Origin: Kluyveromyces lactis
Lineage: Eukaryota > Ascomycota > Saccharomycetes > Saccharomycetales > Saccharomycetaceae
DNA length: 64,000 nucleotides
NCBI RefSeq assembly: GCF_000002515.2
Contig: NC_006041.1
Coordinates: 744,001 to 808,000, forward strand
Direction: 5' to 3'
Part shown: one piece after another, positions 22,405 to 33,004 of the stretch
How the letters are laid out: every line of letters starts with the position of its first letter
Position numbering within the stretch: position 1 is the first letter of the stretch
Translations under genes and position numbers: made by a program
Notes under the pieces: generated by a model
Databases searched by the model: none
Seen by the model: the letters and a program-made list of their open reading frames with translations, nothing else
Told to the model about the DNA's origin: nothing

Positions 22405-22877
22405 AATGACATCTAAAGGCTTTTTGGTAGATTTACCGTCACCAGTATTACACTGATTGATCCAGTTTGTCAGTTATTTGGTTCATCCCTAAAGATTAAG
22501 GTATATTGTGAAAACCCCTTTCAATTTTCTTATGCAATTTGATGCAGAAATACAAAGATATAGTTACCATGAATGAAATACATCAACCGGTACGCTGGAA
22601 AAAAAAAATTGCTAAAGTCGAGTTGATGCAGTACCAACTGGAGGGTAGGAATATCAGGCGAAACATTACAGACGTTTGTTTATACACTGTTAGTGAAAAG
22701 ATAAATACCAATGGCTAAGTGTTGCGCCTAAAGTTTAAGACCCAGAAAGCATCAAACAGACGAGGACAGAATATATTACATTTTAATAATTTTATTTAGA
22801 AAGCTCCTTGCTCATAATCTAGCCAAGAAAGAATGATTGGAACCATTGAATGATTTAACTGCGAGATGCTGAACTGG
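22405..22877. other. Intergenic: FYV10 5' flank and AVT7 3' flank
   Basis: About 470 bases between two minus-strand genes. It has short A runs (for example at about 22600) and no open frame or RNA-like element that I can support. Confidence 0.5.
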
Positions 22878-24260
22878 TCATACAAAAAGTGTGATATACA
22901 CACAACTTACCATAATAATAAGACCGTACCAGACTAATGCCAGACTTCCATATCTGTGAGCTTTATCCCATCCTCCGATTCTCTCACCGTTCATCAAAGA
23001 TTCAGTACCAATTAACTTCCACCCAAATAATCCTGGCAACGTGAATGAAATGGCTGTAGAACCAGTTGCACCAACAAGTGCAAGAACTAAAGCGAATGAC
23101 TCAACGTTTAGCGCTAGAACGTATAGTACAGCAAGTAAGAAGAAAGTGACAGTCAAAAATCTGGAATCAGGGAATGGGACTGCTTCAGTGCGTTCATCAA
23201 CCTGATCATCATTATCATCGTCGGTTGCCCTCGGTAGTGATTGGTACGTGTGGACAAATGAAGTGTCATGGGAGGAGCCTAGCTCTTGTTCGAGGTATTC
23301 TCTATCAGTATCATCCTCAATTTCCAGGGTAATAGGCCCTATCGTTTCATCTATTTCAGACTTTGTTCCATAGTTCAATTGTAACCAATGGACCATATTG
23401 TTCGCCGATATACGGCAAGGATGGAACAACAAGGGAAATGACAAAACAACCATCAGGCCAAGATTGAACCTAGCAAATCTGACAGAGAGCTTATCAGCAT
23501 CATAGTTTAGTATGACATTTCCCAGAGTTTCTTTTCCGAAAGTCAAATATCCGAACAGCCCCAAGATTATGAAACAGGCGGATGATACTACGATGGAATT
23601 GTTTATGATCTTTTTGATATTTGTCATTGAATTTTCCTTCAATTCATTTATTATCGAAAATAGATTCATTGAACCAGTAAATGCAAATACAATAATACTA
23701 AATGTCGTCAAGACTCCAGATCTATCCGATATAGAGAACCAATCAACTTTGGGTTTTGGGTAATTTCCGAAGGAATAGCTTCCAATAATCAATAAACCAA
23801 TGTAACCCAATGCCAACAGACCAATAACACTAGTATATTTCAAGCTATCAAAATGTCTTAATAAAGATAACGGAACGATAATGATTGCTGACAACAATAT
23901 CCAGTTTGTCCTCGTGCCGCCAAATAACGCTGGGAATAAGTCACCAATTAAGATCAAATAAGAAAGAGCAACCCCAAAACATTGTATGAACATAGCAAAA
24001 TCAAACAGCAAAGACAGATTAGGATATGTAATAGAACATAAAGTGAAAAAAGAAGAGTGACGTGGATTTAACAATGTCTTTGAGCATTTTGCTAGGATAA
24101 ATAAGCCGTACCCTGATGTGAATGCAGCCATCAGTATCAAACTAACAGCAAAAAAAACCCCATCACAACGGAAAGCATATGGAATAGCTAATAGGCCTGC
24201 GCCGACAATAGTCTTTATAAGGTTTATAGTAGATGATGCAACAGTTCCAGTTGCTGACAT
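22878..24260 (-). CDS. AVT7: Vacuolar amino-acid transporter, Avt7-type
   Basis: A 460-residue membrane protein of the amino acid/auxin permease (AAAP) family. The first ATG gives MSATGTVASSTINLIKTIVGAGLLAIPYAF, with the family's first-helix signature NLIKTIVGAGLLAIPYA. About 11 hydrophobic segments follow, with a hydrophilic, acidic central loop (about 305-370, including DDDNDDQVDERTE) before the last helices. Avt7 exports glutamine and proline from the vacuole in S. cerevisiae; Avt5/Avt6 are relatives, so the exact paralogue is inferred mainly from synteny with AIM19 and FYV10 (YIL087C-YIL097W). Eight upstream in-frame codons begin at TTG and are excluded. Confidence 0.87.
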   Translation of the reverse strand: MSATGTVASSTINLIKTIVGAGLLAIPYAFRCDGVFFAVSLILMAAFTSGYGLFILAKCSKTLLNPRHSSFFTLCSITYPNLSLLFDFAMFIQCFGVALSYLILIGDLFPALFGGTRTNWILLSAIIIVPLSLLRHFDSLKYTSVIGLLALGYIGLLIIGSYSFGNYPKPKVDWFSISDRSGVLTTFSIIVFAFTGSMNLFSIINELKENSMTNIKKIINNSIVVSSACFIILGLFGYLTFGKETLGNVILNYDADKLSVRFARFNLGLMVVLSFPLLFHPCRISANNMVHWLQLNYGTKSEIDETIGPITLEIEDDTDREYLEQELGSSHDTSFVHTYQSLPRATDDDNDDQVDERTEAVPFPDSRFLTVTFFLLAVLYVLALNVESFALVLALVGATGSTAISFTLPGLFGWKLIGTESLMNGERIGGWDKAHRYGSLALVWYGLIIMVSCVYITLFV

Positions 24261-24794
24261 AGCTCTTTTAAGGTATATCAACAACTACTTATTATTTTTG
24301 TATTCAAAGTGTGAGAGAACAAAACCTAAATTATGATATGATAGTTCTCACCAGTCTAGAAGAAACCCGAACAGCAGTTACAGGTTTGAAGTGACTGTGA
24401 ATCAACTCTGTAAGCAAATGAATTTATCAATCACAGGCTCCAGCTTTACTCCTTTCAAATTTCTGGATGTCCCAAATTACCTTTACATATCACCCAGTGA
24501 CTTGGAATTTATTATTTGAATTTCAGTTCCTTTTTCATGTTCCAAAATGCTGAAAAGTAAGACAATTCGAGGAACAAGAATATCAAGATTGTACAAAGGA
24601 ACCACATGCTTTGAGCTTTATCTGCATAAAAAAAGCCAGCAGCAGGTCTGACTACGGACCTTAAAACTTCTGAATTCGCAAAATTGATCAATTTACTGTT
24701 CCAAATTACGAACCTGGGGTTTGACGTGCGAGAAGAACTGTATATTTATGGTTATATCCGTCGTACTGTGAACAAGAAATCTCTCGAAGCACAA
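24261..24794. other. Divergent AVT7/SIW14 intergenic region
   Basis: A 534-base promoter region. An in-frame extension upstream of SIW14 begins with TTG only. I see no strong factor site or extra gene. Confidence 0.5.
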
Positions 24795-25619
24795 ATGAGT
24801 AATGAAAACGGGAGGCCGAAGGCCCACAGATTGAGAAAACACGGAGGGGATGAGACAGATGCGGACCTTGATTCTGAATTGGAGATGATGGATAAACTCA
24901 ATATGGCGTCCAGACTAGCCGAGAACAATTTAGCCAAGCTTTTAGATAACGATAAAGACTTATTAAACCGAGTAGAAGAGATAAAAGCGCAATTCCAAGA
25001 CAGGGCCAAAACACCTTTCAGCGCTGAAGAAGATGTTGATGATATATATGATGCAGATGAGCATGGGGCACGGAGCCGGCAAATCATGTCTGCGCGTTCC
25101 GGGACAGGGAACAAGGAAGTAATACCGCCAGAGAATTTTAGTCATGTCTGTGGAGAAATATATCGATCGAGTTTCCCCAGACCAGAAAACTTCGAATTCT
25201 TAAGGGACAGACTAAAGTTGAAGAGCATATTGGTGCTTATTCCAGAGGAGTATCCTGCCGAAAATATGAAATTTATGGAAGAGACTGGTATAAAATTGTT
25301 TCAAGTTGGAATGAGTGGTAACAAAGAGCCATTTGTAAATATTCCAAGTGATTTATTGACAAAGGCTCTCGAAGTAGTTTTAAACCCAGAAAATCACCCA
25401 ATTCTAATACACTGCAACAGAGGGAAACATAGAACTGGTTGTTTAGTCGGATGTATTAGAAAGTTACAGAATTGGTCATTGACCATGATCTTTGACGAAT
25501 ACCGTAGATTCGCCTTTCCGAAAGTACGAGCTTTGGATCAACAATTTATAGAGTTGTACGATGATACTGGGATCATAAAGCTGGCCACGGAAAACAACTG
25601 GCTATCTGTTGAATGGTGA
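24795..25619 (+). CDS. SIW14: Siw14, inositol pyrophosphate / tyrosine-type phosphatase
   Basis: A 274-residue protein from ATG (MSNENGRPKAHRLRK). An acidic, poorly conserved N-terminus is followed by an atypical dual-specificity phosphatase domain from VIPPENFSHVCGEIYRSSFPR on. The active-site P-loop is HCNRGKHRTG with catalytic Cys207 and Arg213; the general-acid region lies before it. The C-terminal block WSLTMIFDEYRRFAFPKVRALDQQF is almost as I recall in S. cerevisiae Siw14 (281). Siw14 removes the 5-beta-phosphate of inositol pyrophosphates and affects stress and actin responses. Oca1/Oca2 are homologues, but this sequence is nearest Siw14. Confidence 0.94.
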   Translation: MSNENGRPKAHRLRKHGGDETDADLDSELEMMDKLNMASRLAENNLAKLLDNDKDLLNRVEEIKAQFQDRAKTPFSAEEDVDDIYDADEHGARSRQIMSARSGTGNKEVIPPENFSHVCGEIYRSSFPRPENFEFLRDRLKLKSILVLIPEEYPAENMKFMEETGIKLFQVGMSGNKEPFVNIPSDLLTKALEVVLNPENHPILIHCNRGKHRTGCLVGCIRKLQNWSLTMIFDEYRRFAFPKVRALDQQFIELYDDTGIIKLATENNWLSVEW

Positions 25620-25643
25620 ATTGAATCTCCTCATTGCTGGACC

Positions 25644-25660
25644 TTTTTTTTTTTTTTTTT
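25644..25660. repeat. Poly-T tract (17)
   Basis: A homopolymer run in the short convergent spacer between SIW14 and AIM19, probably 3' UTR or terminator sequence. Confidence 0.8.
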
Positions 25661-25788
25661 GAACAGTGGGTGAATCAATTGAGTCTTCATATCTAAAAGA
25701 CCAAAATTCCTTATTAACAACTAGAATTGATGTCAACATTCTAGTGTGTGAATATTATGTTCCGAGTTTACTATGTAGTATCATATAA

Positions 25789-26283
25789 CTAAAAAATCCT
25801 CATTCTTAAAAAAAAAAGCGTCATGGTGCGCTTTTTGATATGTCTGATTCCGTCTATTGGAATCCCGATGCAACAAACCTTTCTACCATACAATGCAGCG
25901 CTACTGGCAGAAACGGTCGTCAACAGCAAAGGCCAAACCTTACCATAACGCAATGCCTTAACAGATCCACGGCCACCAACTAACAAGTATAAAGAGTTCC
26001 ATGCAGCCAAGAAACCAGTTCCTGATTCTAAGTCCCCATCGTAAATCATAAATCCACCGATGGCATTAGCTAAACCAAACATTAAGGAAAGCGTCTTTGT
26101 AGGTCCAAAGTATCTAGGTCTAGTGAAAGCTGAAAACATCGATTGTTTCTGAGCCATAACGGACACTGGTGTTTGAGTGGCCGGAGACACTACTGGAGTA
26201 GTTATCAACATGGCACCATTAAGCCATGCTAAATAGGGTGTTTGAGACCATTGGTATATATCGCTCAGTTCAGTGCCAGACAT
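25789..26283 (-). CDS. AIM19: Aim19-like mitochondrial protein with a probable C-terminal frameshift
   Basis: The open frame gives 164 residues from ATG (MSGTELSDIYQWSQTPY). It has hydrophobic segments and blocks recalled from S. cerevisiae Aim19: FGLANAIGGFMIYDGDLESGTGFLAAWNSLYLLVGGRGS and ALRYGKVWPLLL. After LYGRK the match stops and a basic 30-residue tail follows. Reading one base on from the GG at 25878-25879 gives FVASGFQ then TAG at 25854-25856, which mirrors the recalled yeast ending FLATGFQ. The true end may therefore be 25854. Causes could be a sequencing error or a real frameshift extending the protein. AIM19 is a mitochondrial protein of unknown function; synteny with AVT7 agrees. 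Confidence 0.8.
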   Translation of the reverse strand: MSGTELSDIYQWSQTPYLAWLNGAMLITTPVVSPATQTPVSVMAQKQSMFSAFTRPRYFGPTKTLSLMFGLANAIGGFMIYDGDLESGTGFLAAWNSLYLLVGGRGSVKALRYGKVWPLLLTTVSASSAALYGRKVCCIGIPIDGIRHIKKRTMTLFFLRMRIF

Positions 26284-26772
26284 TAGTAGATATTCGTTCG
26301 TTGGTTTCGGTCAGGACTATAGTATCTATGACCCTGAAATTACCAAGTAAATGTGAAAGCTATAGATTCCACAAGTACTAGAATAGAGTTATCTTTATAT
26401 GCTATATCTGCTATATATCCTTGTATTTTTTTTTTTATCGTAATTGCATTAAAGTTAAGTAGAGGTCTTTAATTTCATACAGACTTAAATTTCGAAGTTC
26501 CACAACAATAGCAAACTTCGCACAACTCAAGAGTTTCTCTGCAGAGAGAGAAAAGTAAAGGATTGAAATGAAAACCCTTCTACTACTGCCGCAGCTAATG
26601 CAATTTCTAAGAATAACGCTCGTTTGAATCTTTTTATTTCATATATTTGATCTGTTTAATGTTACATGGTTAGCCGTGAAAAGCCTGGATAAAGACTAAG
26701 TATACAATACTCTCTAAATAATAAAAAAAGTGAAACCTGGTAGCGGAAGAAGAGGAGAGGATAATGATAAAA
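26284..26772. other. Intergenic: AIM19 5' flank and H3 3' flank
   Basis: About 490 AT-rich bases. A 12-base palindrome TCTCTGCAGAGA lies at 26536-26547. There is no gene that I can support. Confidence 0.5.
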
Positions 26773-28634
<1,862 letters not shown>

Positions 28635-29081
28635 TCAACTTAAAGGGAAAAACGGAATATTGTGGCTATCGTGTATATTCATTCGGTCACGTGCATTCGA
28701 TATCTTCTCTTTTTAAGTCTGTTTTCTTTCATCAAAAAAATAAAAGCTGTTCCGCTCTCACAGTGACACAATTTTTCTGAGCATGGAATGAATCTTCCAT
28801 CCGATGATCAGTTCGAACAGGGGTTCACTTATGTATACTCTTTTTATTAATGCGTTCTTGATATGACAGGGACTGTTAATCAGAAACATCTTCCTGTTTT
28901 TACCTAAAGTATCTAACGCGTGTGTGTATTATTACTAAATAAATATAATTTCTTATTGAAATATAAATTCGAATCAATTGGTATTTTTCAAAAGTTTATG
29001 GAACTGCAAATGTAGGATGCAGCTCAATTTTAATGCATATGCTCTTCTGGTACCTTTAATAGATATTAACGTATATATCTA
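28635..29081. other. Intergenic: convergent 3' flanks of H4 and the mannosyltransferase
   Basis: About 450 AT-rich bases containing a CACGTG E-box core at about 28688. No gene is seen. Confidence 0.5.
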
Positions 29082-30650
29082 TTAATTATTATTCTTCGCA
29101 AAATGTCTTTTGTAGTCATTAGCGAGTGCTACTTTTAATTCTGCTGCATTAAACGGTAGTAGGGATTCTTCTCGCGATGGAGAATCGCTCACTAGGTCGA
29201 ACCATTGCATGAGGCATTGGTGCGATGTATCCTCCACATCTATAATATCGGGGCATTGGCATCTGCATCCACTTCCTGTATCCCAACCATCGTCTATTTT
29301 GCCAGTCTTGAAATATTGTAACGCTTTCTCTTTTACACTCATCCTAGATGACTCTCTTTCGAATATTTCTGTGTATTTTGACGATTCCACATATGGTAAT
29401 TGCTTTCCCTCTTTGTTGTTGGGGCAGTGTACGATTGTAGTATGTTGATATCCGATATCTCTGAAATAATGGATGTCTTCTGCATTCAATGTTAAGGCCA
29501 AACCTAACGAATGCACAGGCGCATCCCCCCATCTTTCTTGCCAGAATCCACCCCACGACTCAAGGTATTCGAAATACTTGTTGTATACTTCATTATCAAA
29601 TACATCAACTCTAGCAATTTCGAAATTGGACCAAAAATGACATAAATTGTACTCTTCTTGGTCAAATTTGTCTTCAACGACAGGAACTTTCCTCCTGACC
29701 CTATGAGCAATTTCTTGTATTAGCTCGTCATCTATGACTTTTTCTCTTGCCCAATTCTTCTTCAAATAGTCAATCAGAAATTCGTGGGTCATTTCTTCGT
29801 TCAATTCTTCTAGTTCATTGACAAAGGAATTTAAATAATCATCTCCGAGTAAAACGTTTCTATTCTTAATAAAGGCTTTCCACAGTGATCCGAGTTTGAT
29901 ATCGTTTTGCTTGATGAAACTTCTGGTTGCTCTAAATAAGTTCGGCACAGTCCAATATATTTCTTTGATAAAAATTGTGAAACCGTATTTCTTTCCTGCC
30001 TTCTTCATTTCAAAGAATGGATCATAAGTTAGATCACAGAAGAATTCCACATCTGGTTCAATACGCCAGTACCACTCGTATTGCCTAACTGCAGGGTGTT
30101 TATAGAAGAGTCCGGAATAAAATCTGCACATCTTATGGTATGAAACCATATTCCCATACATAATTCCACGATCACCCTGGGATTCAACGTAATGCTGAAA
30201 TAGTGGAGTGTTCTCCTTAGGGAAATTCCATGAGGACTCATCTACAAGGGCAAACGTTATGTTGGCAGTTGTTAATGATCGGACTCTTTCTTGAAATTCA
30301 TCAGTGAATGGTTCGTTGTTCATAAAAACGTACGGATATTGGAACCATTGATTGAATCTTCTTTCCACAGATCTCATAGTGTGAATTACCCCATCCAGCT
30401 CCTCGTTTCTTGTTAACATCACAAATGTGGCATTCTGTCGTTCATATTTTTTGTGATTTAGATATTCTGCAGTATCCACACACCCTTCAAAGAAGGGATG
30501 TTCCTTCTTAGAGGCGCGATCCGCTGAGGAGTAGACTACAGCATCTTCCCATATTGCAGCTTCTTCCGTTCGCACAATATGGTGTACACCAACACAAATT
30601 AGAAGTGCAATTGTTATCACTATCAGTAGCTTTCTGGTTCTATTCCTCAT
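29082..30650 (-). CDS. KTR5: Ktr5/Ktr7-type alpha-1,2-mannosyltransferase (GT15)
   Basis: A 522-residue type II membrane protein: short cytosolic N-terminus, one membrane anchor (about 6-26, LLIVITIALLICVGVHHIV), stem, and a GT15/KRE2-MNT1 catalytic domain from about 75. Diagnostic blocks are VMLTRNEELDGVIHTMRSVERRFNQWFQYPYVFMNNEPF, YEWYWRIEPDVEFFCDLTYDPF, YNLCHFWSNFEIARVDVF and SLGLALTLNAEDIHYFRDIGY. The family adds mannose to O- and N-linked glycans in the Golgi. S. cerevisiae has two relatives from the genome duplication, KTR5 (YNL029C, next to HHF2) and KTR7 (YIL085C, next to SDS3). Here one gene has both neighbours. Confidence 0.92.
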   Translation of the reverse strand: MRNRTRKLLIVITIALLICVGVHHIVRTEEAAIWEDAVVYSSADRASKKEHPFFEGCVDTAEYLNHKKYERQNATFVMLTRNEELDGVIHTMRSVERRFNQWFQYPYVFMNNEPFTDEFQERVRSLTTANITFALVDESSWNFPKENTPLFQHYVESQGDRGIMYGNMVSYHKMCRFYSGLFYKHPAVRQYEWYWRIEPDVEFFCDLTYDPFFEMKKAGKKYGFTIFIKEIYWTVPNLFRATRSFIKQNDIKLGSLWKAFIKNRNVLLGDDYLNSFVNELEELNEEMTHEFLIDYLKKNWAREKVIDDELIQEIAHRVRRKVPVVEDKFDQEEYNLCHFWSNFEIARVDVFDNEVYNKYFEYLESWGGFWQERWGDAPVHSLGLALTLNAEDIHYFRDIGYQHTTIVHCPNNKEGKQLPYVESSKYTEIFERESSRMSVKEKALQYFKTGKIDDGWDTGSGCRCQCPDIIDVEDTSHQCLMQWFDLVSDSPSREESLLPFNAAELKVALANDYKRHFAKNNN

Positions 30651-31084
30651 GAGATAAGATGGAAACTATCAGTAATCATGCAAAAAAAAGTGGAAAAGAT
30701 GAATGTGTACGTCCCAATAGTTGAAGATGAAAGAATGAGGTTTTATACTAATATTCTTGGTACTTTAATCGACTGTTGAGTTTATGTTTATAAATGGATC
30801 GCGTATTGCGCATAAATCATCGTCAATAGATAACTGAAATATCAAAATTCAGATTCTGTTCACTTTTTTGTGCATACATTAAAAAATACGCAGTATTATA
30901 AAGTAGTAGTATTACACATGAGATACACTAAAAATACAAGGTATAAGACTGACAATAACGGATAGTATTTGGGACCTAAGCAGTTTGGGAAATATTGGAT
31001 GACAGAAAAAAAAAACTGGTAACATTTTAGTTTCTTCACTTGTACCCCAGACCAGATTTACAAGATAAATCCAACTATTGATAT
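30651..31084. other. Intergenic: mannosyltransferase 5' flank and SDS3 3' flank
   Basis: About 430 AT-rich bases between minus-strand genes. No further gene or distinct element is seen. Confidence 0.5.
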
Positions 31085-32044
31085 TCATTTGAATGGGGCT
31101 GGTACTTGGCCCGTTAGCTTTCTTATCAAAGATATATCATCAGTAACCTCATCCGGAGTTAAAGATTGAAGAATAGGAGCGCTTTTTGTCGAAAGTCTTT
31201 GGTGACCTCGACCCATCTTCTTTTCCTTTTCCTTTTCCTTTCCGAACAATAAAGCCTGTAATTCTGATGAATCGCTCAGATATTGCATCGACTCTGCATC
31301 GCTATTAGTATTGCTTGATTTCCCGCTTCCGTTTGCAGGTGTAATGTTTGCAGGAGTTTGAGCTCTATTCTGATTAGTAGCAGCACGCCTACGCAATGAC
31401 CTCCTATCGGTAGTATTACCAGTCTCATTGCCACTTTCTGTTTGGCTGACATCGTTCGGTGACGAATCCCAAGCCGAAAAATTGGCTGAATTTTGAGTTG
31501 AGCTTCTAGTCTGCTTCTGGAATTTCCCTCGAGAATAATCCATCGAATAAGACTGTGTGTTTGCTACATCCAGAAGTAGCCGTTCCTCTTGCAATTTCTT
31601 GATAGTTTTCTGTAGGGATTCATACAACATCTCTTTGCACAATTTGATCATCCTTTCATGTTCTTGCTTGGCTTTTTCAATATCTTCTTGGAACTCTACT
31701 TTGGACCTGTAAATCCGGTACTCTTCGAAAAGCCTGAGCCTAACTAATTCCAAATCCCTATCTTCTTCAAGATCCCTCAATTTCCTCAGAAATTCAGGGT
31801 TATTCCCCTGATGCAGCGTCGTTAAATCTGTCTGTAACAGAGTCAACCTATCCCTATAATGCACATCTTTATCCTTTGCAAACGACGTTCTTATCTTTCC
31901 CACTTTCCCTTCAAACTGTAATCGCTTCTTATCCTTCCTACTCAAATCCTGCCCAACACCTGCGGGAATAGCACCCCCATTCTGTTTCGCTCCTTGACCT
32001 TTCTTCACACCGCTGCTCATCATAGAATATTGTACTTCATCCAT
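31085..32044 (-). CDS. SDS3: Sds3, Rpd3L histone-deacetylase complex subunit
   Basis: A 319-residue protein, similar to S. cerevisiae Sds3 (327). It has a basic N-terminus, the Sds3-like domain with a coiled coil at about 60-170 (HYRDRLTLLQTDLTTLHQGNNPEFLRKLRDLEEDRDLEL, then LRLFEEYRIYRSKVEFQEDIEKAKQEHERMI), and a low-complexity Ser/Asn/Thr C-terminus. Sds3 is needed for the integrity and deacetylase activity of the Rpd3L complex with Sin3 and Dep1. It diverges from CRZ1. In S. cerevisiae it is next to CAB2 (YIL084C/YIL083C), which lies 5 kb away here. Confidence 0.92.
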   Translation of the reverse strand: MDEVQYSMMSSGVKKGQGAKQNGGAIPAGVGQDLSRKDKKRLQFEGKVGKIRTSFAKDKDVHYRDRLTLLQTDLTTLHQGNNPEFLRKLRDLEEDRDLELVRLRLFEEYRIYRSKVEFQEDIEKAKQEHERMIKLCKEMLYESLQKTIKKLQEERLLLDVANTQSYSMDYSRGKFQKQTRSSTQNSANFSAWDSSPNDVSQTESGNETGNTTDRRSLRRRAATNQNRAQTPANITPANGSGKSSNTNSDAESMQYLSDSSELQALLFGKEKEKEKKMGRGHQRLSTKSAPILQSLTPDEVTDDISLIRKLTGQVPAPFK

Positions 32045-33004
32045 GTTCCTCGGGGGGAGAAGCTGTATTTACTGCAAAAGCTGATATAATTGTTAAAGTG
32101 AAACCAGAAAAACTCTCCGGTATCGTTTCTTACCAATTATCCTGTGAAATTACTAACACAGAATAAAAAATTACAATTGAAAACGTTAACACAACGAGTT
32201 AATGTGCTGCTCGTTACATGTATCGTGCAACGTATGAGCTGGGTACAAATTATGTACAAATTATGTATAAAGTATGTACAAAGTACAACTGCTTAAGCTG
32301 CTCTGATTTAAAAAAAAAAAAAAAAAAATAATAATAATCAAATGAGACAAACAAGAAAATGCCATGCTTCTGCCGTTCGAACCTCAATGCTCCCATAACA
32401 CTGATTTATTCATTGCAAGTATCACCATTTTCTTTTTTAAATTTTTTATGTTCCGTTTTCCATCTCATTTCCCCGCAGAAAAGTCGCAGCTTCAGATAAG
32501 AAAAGCTTAAAGCTGGCCGGTATAAGTGCAGGCTTTAAGTGTGTTGAAAGTTTTTAAAGGCTTTGAACTTTTGGCAATTTTGGTAAAGAAAAGGGAAAAT
32601 TCCCAAAAAAAAAAAAAGTAAGTTAAGTTATAATATAATGACGATGTGATTTTTTTTTTGTTAGGTGAATAGAAGTGAAATAGTGAGACTAATTCAGAGA
32701 TAAAACAGTGGTACGCAGCCTGTGATACACATCAGTGTTGTGTGTTATTAGTACAGATAAATCGCTGAATTTTGCGGTGCTTTGAACTACCCCTAATATT
32801 CTAATACTTTAAATTTCGACGTTATAAGTGTGTCGATTTTATAAAGCTCTTCTTTTCAGTCTTTCCAGTTCATAGGAAAGAAAGAACAGAGAACAGAGTT
32901 TTCGAAAAACATATTGGTTTCCCCTTTGGATATAATATTACCTGACTTTGAGACTTGTATTCCGAGTTGTTTTTGTTGTTTTTTTTTTTGACTGAGAGAA
33001 CAGT
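32045..33004. promoter_or_regulatory. Divergent SDS3/CRZ1 promoter region
   Basis: A 960-base divergent spacer rich in homopolymer runs. It holds the 11-bp repeat array listed separately, a 19-base A run at 32310-32328 followed by TAA repeats, an A12 run near 32605 and several T runs before CRZ1. Such dA/dT tracts usually exclude nucleosomes. No gene is visible. Confidence 0.5.
32243..32286. repeat. Tandem array of four 11-bp units
   Basis: Consecutive units are GTACAAATTAT, GTACAAATTAT, GTATAAAGTAT and GTACAAAGTAC. The first two are identical and the others differ by three bases each. The period is close to one DNA helical turn. It lies 199 bases upstream of SDS3 and 719 bases upstream of CRZ1. 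Confidence 0.85.
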
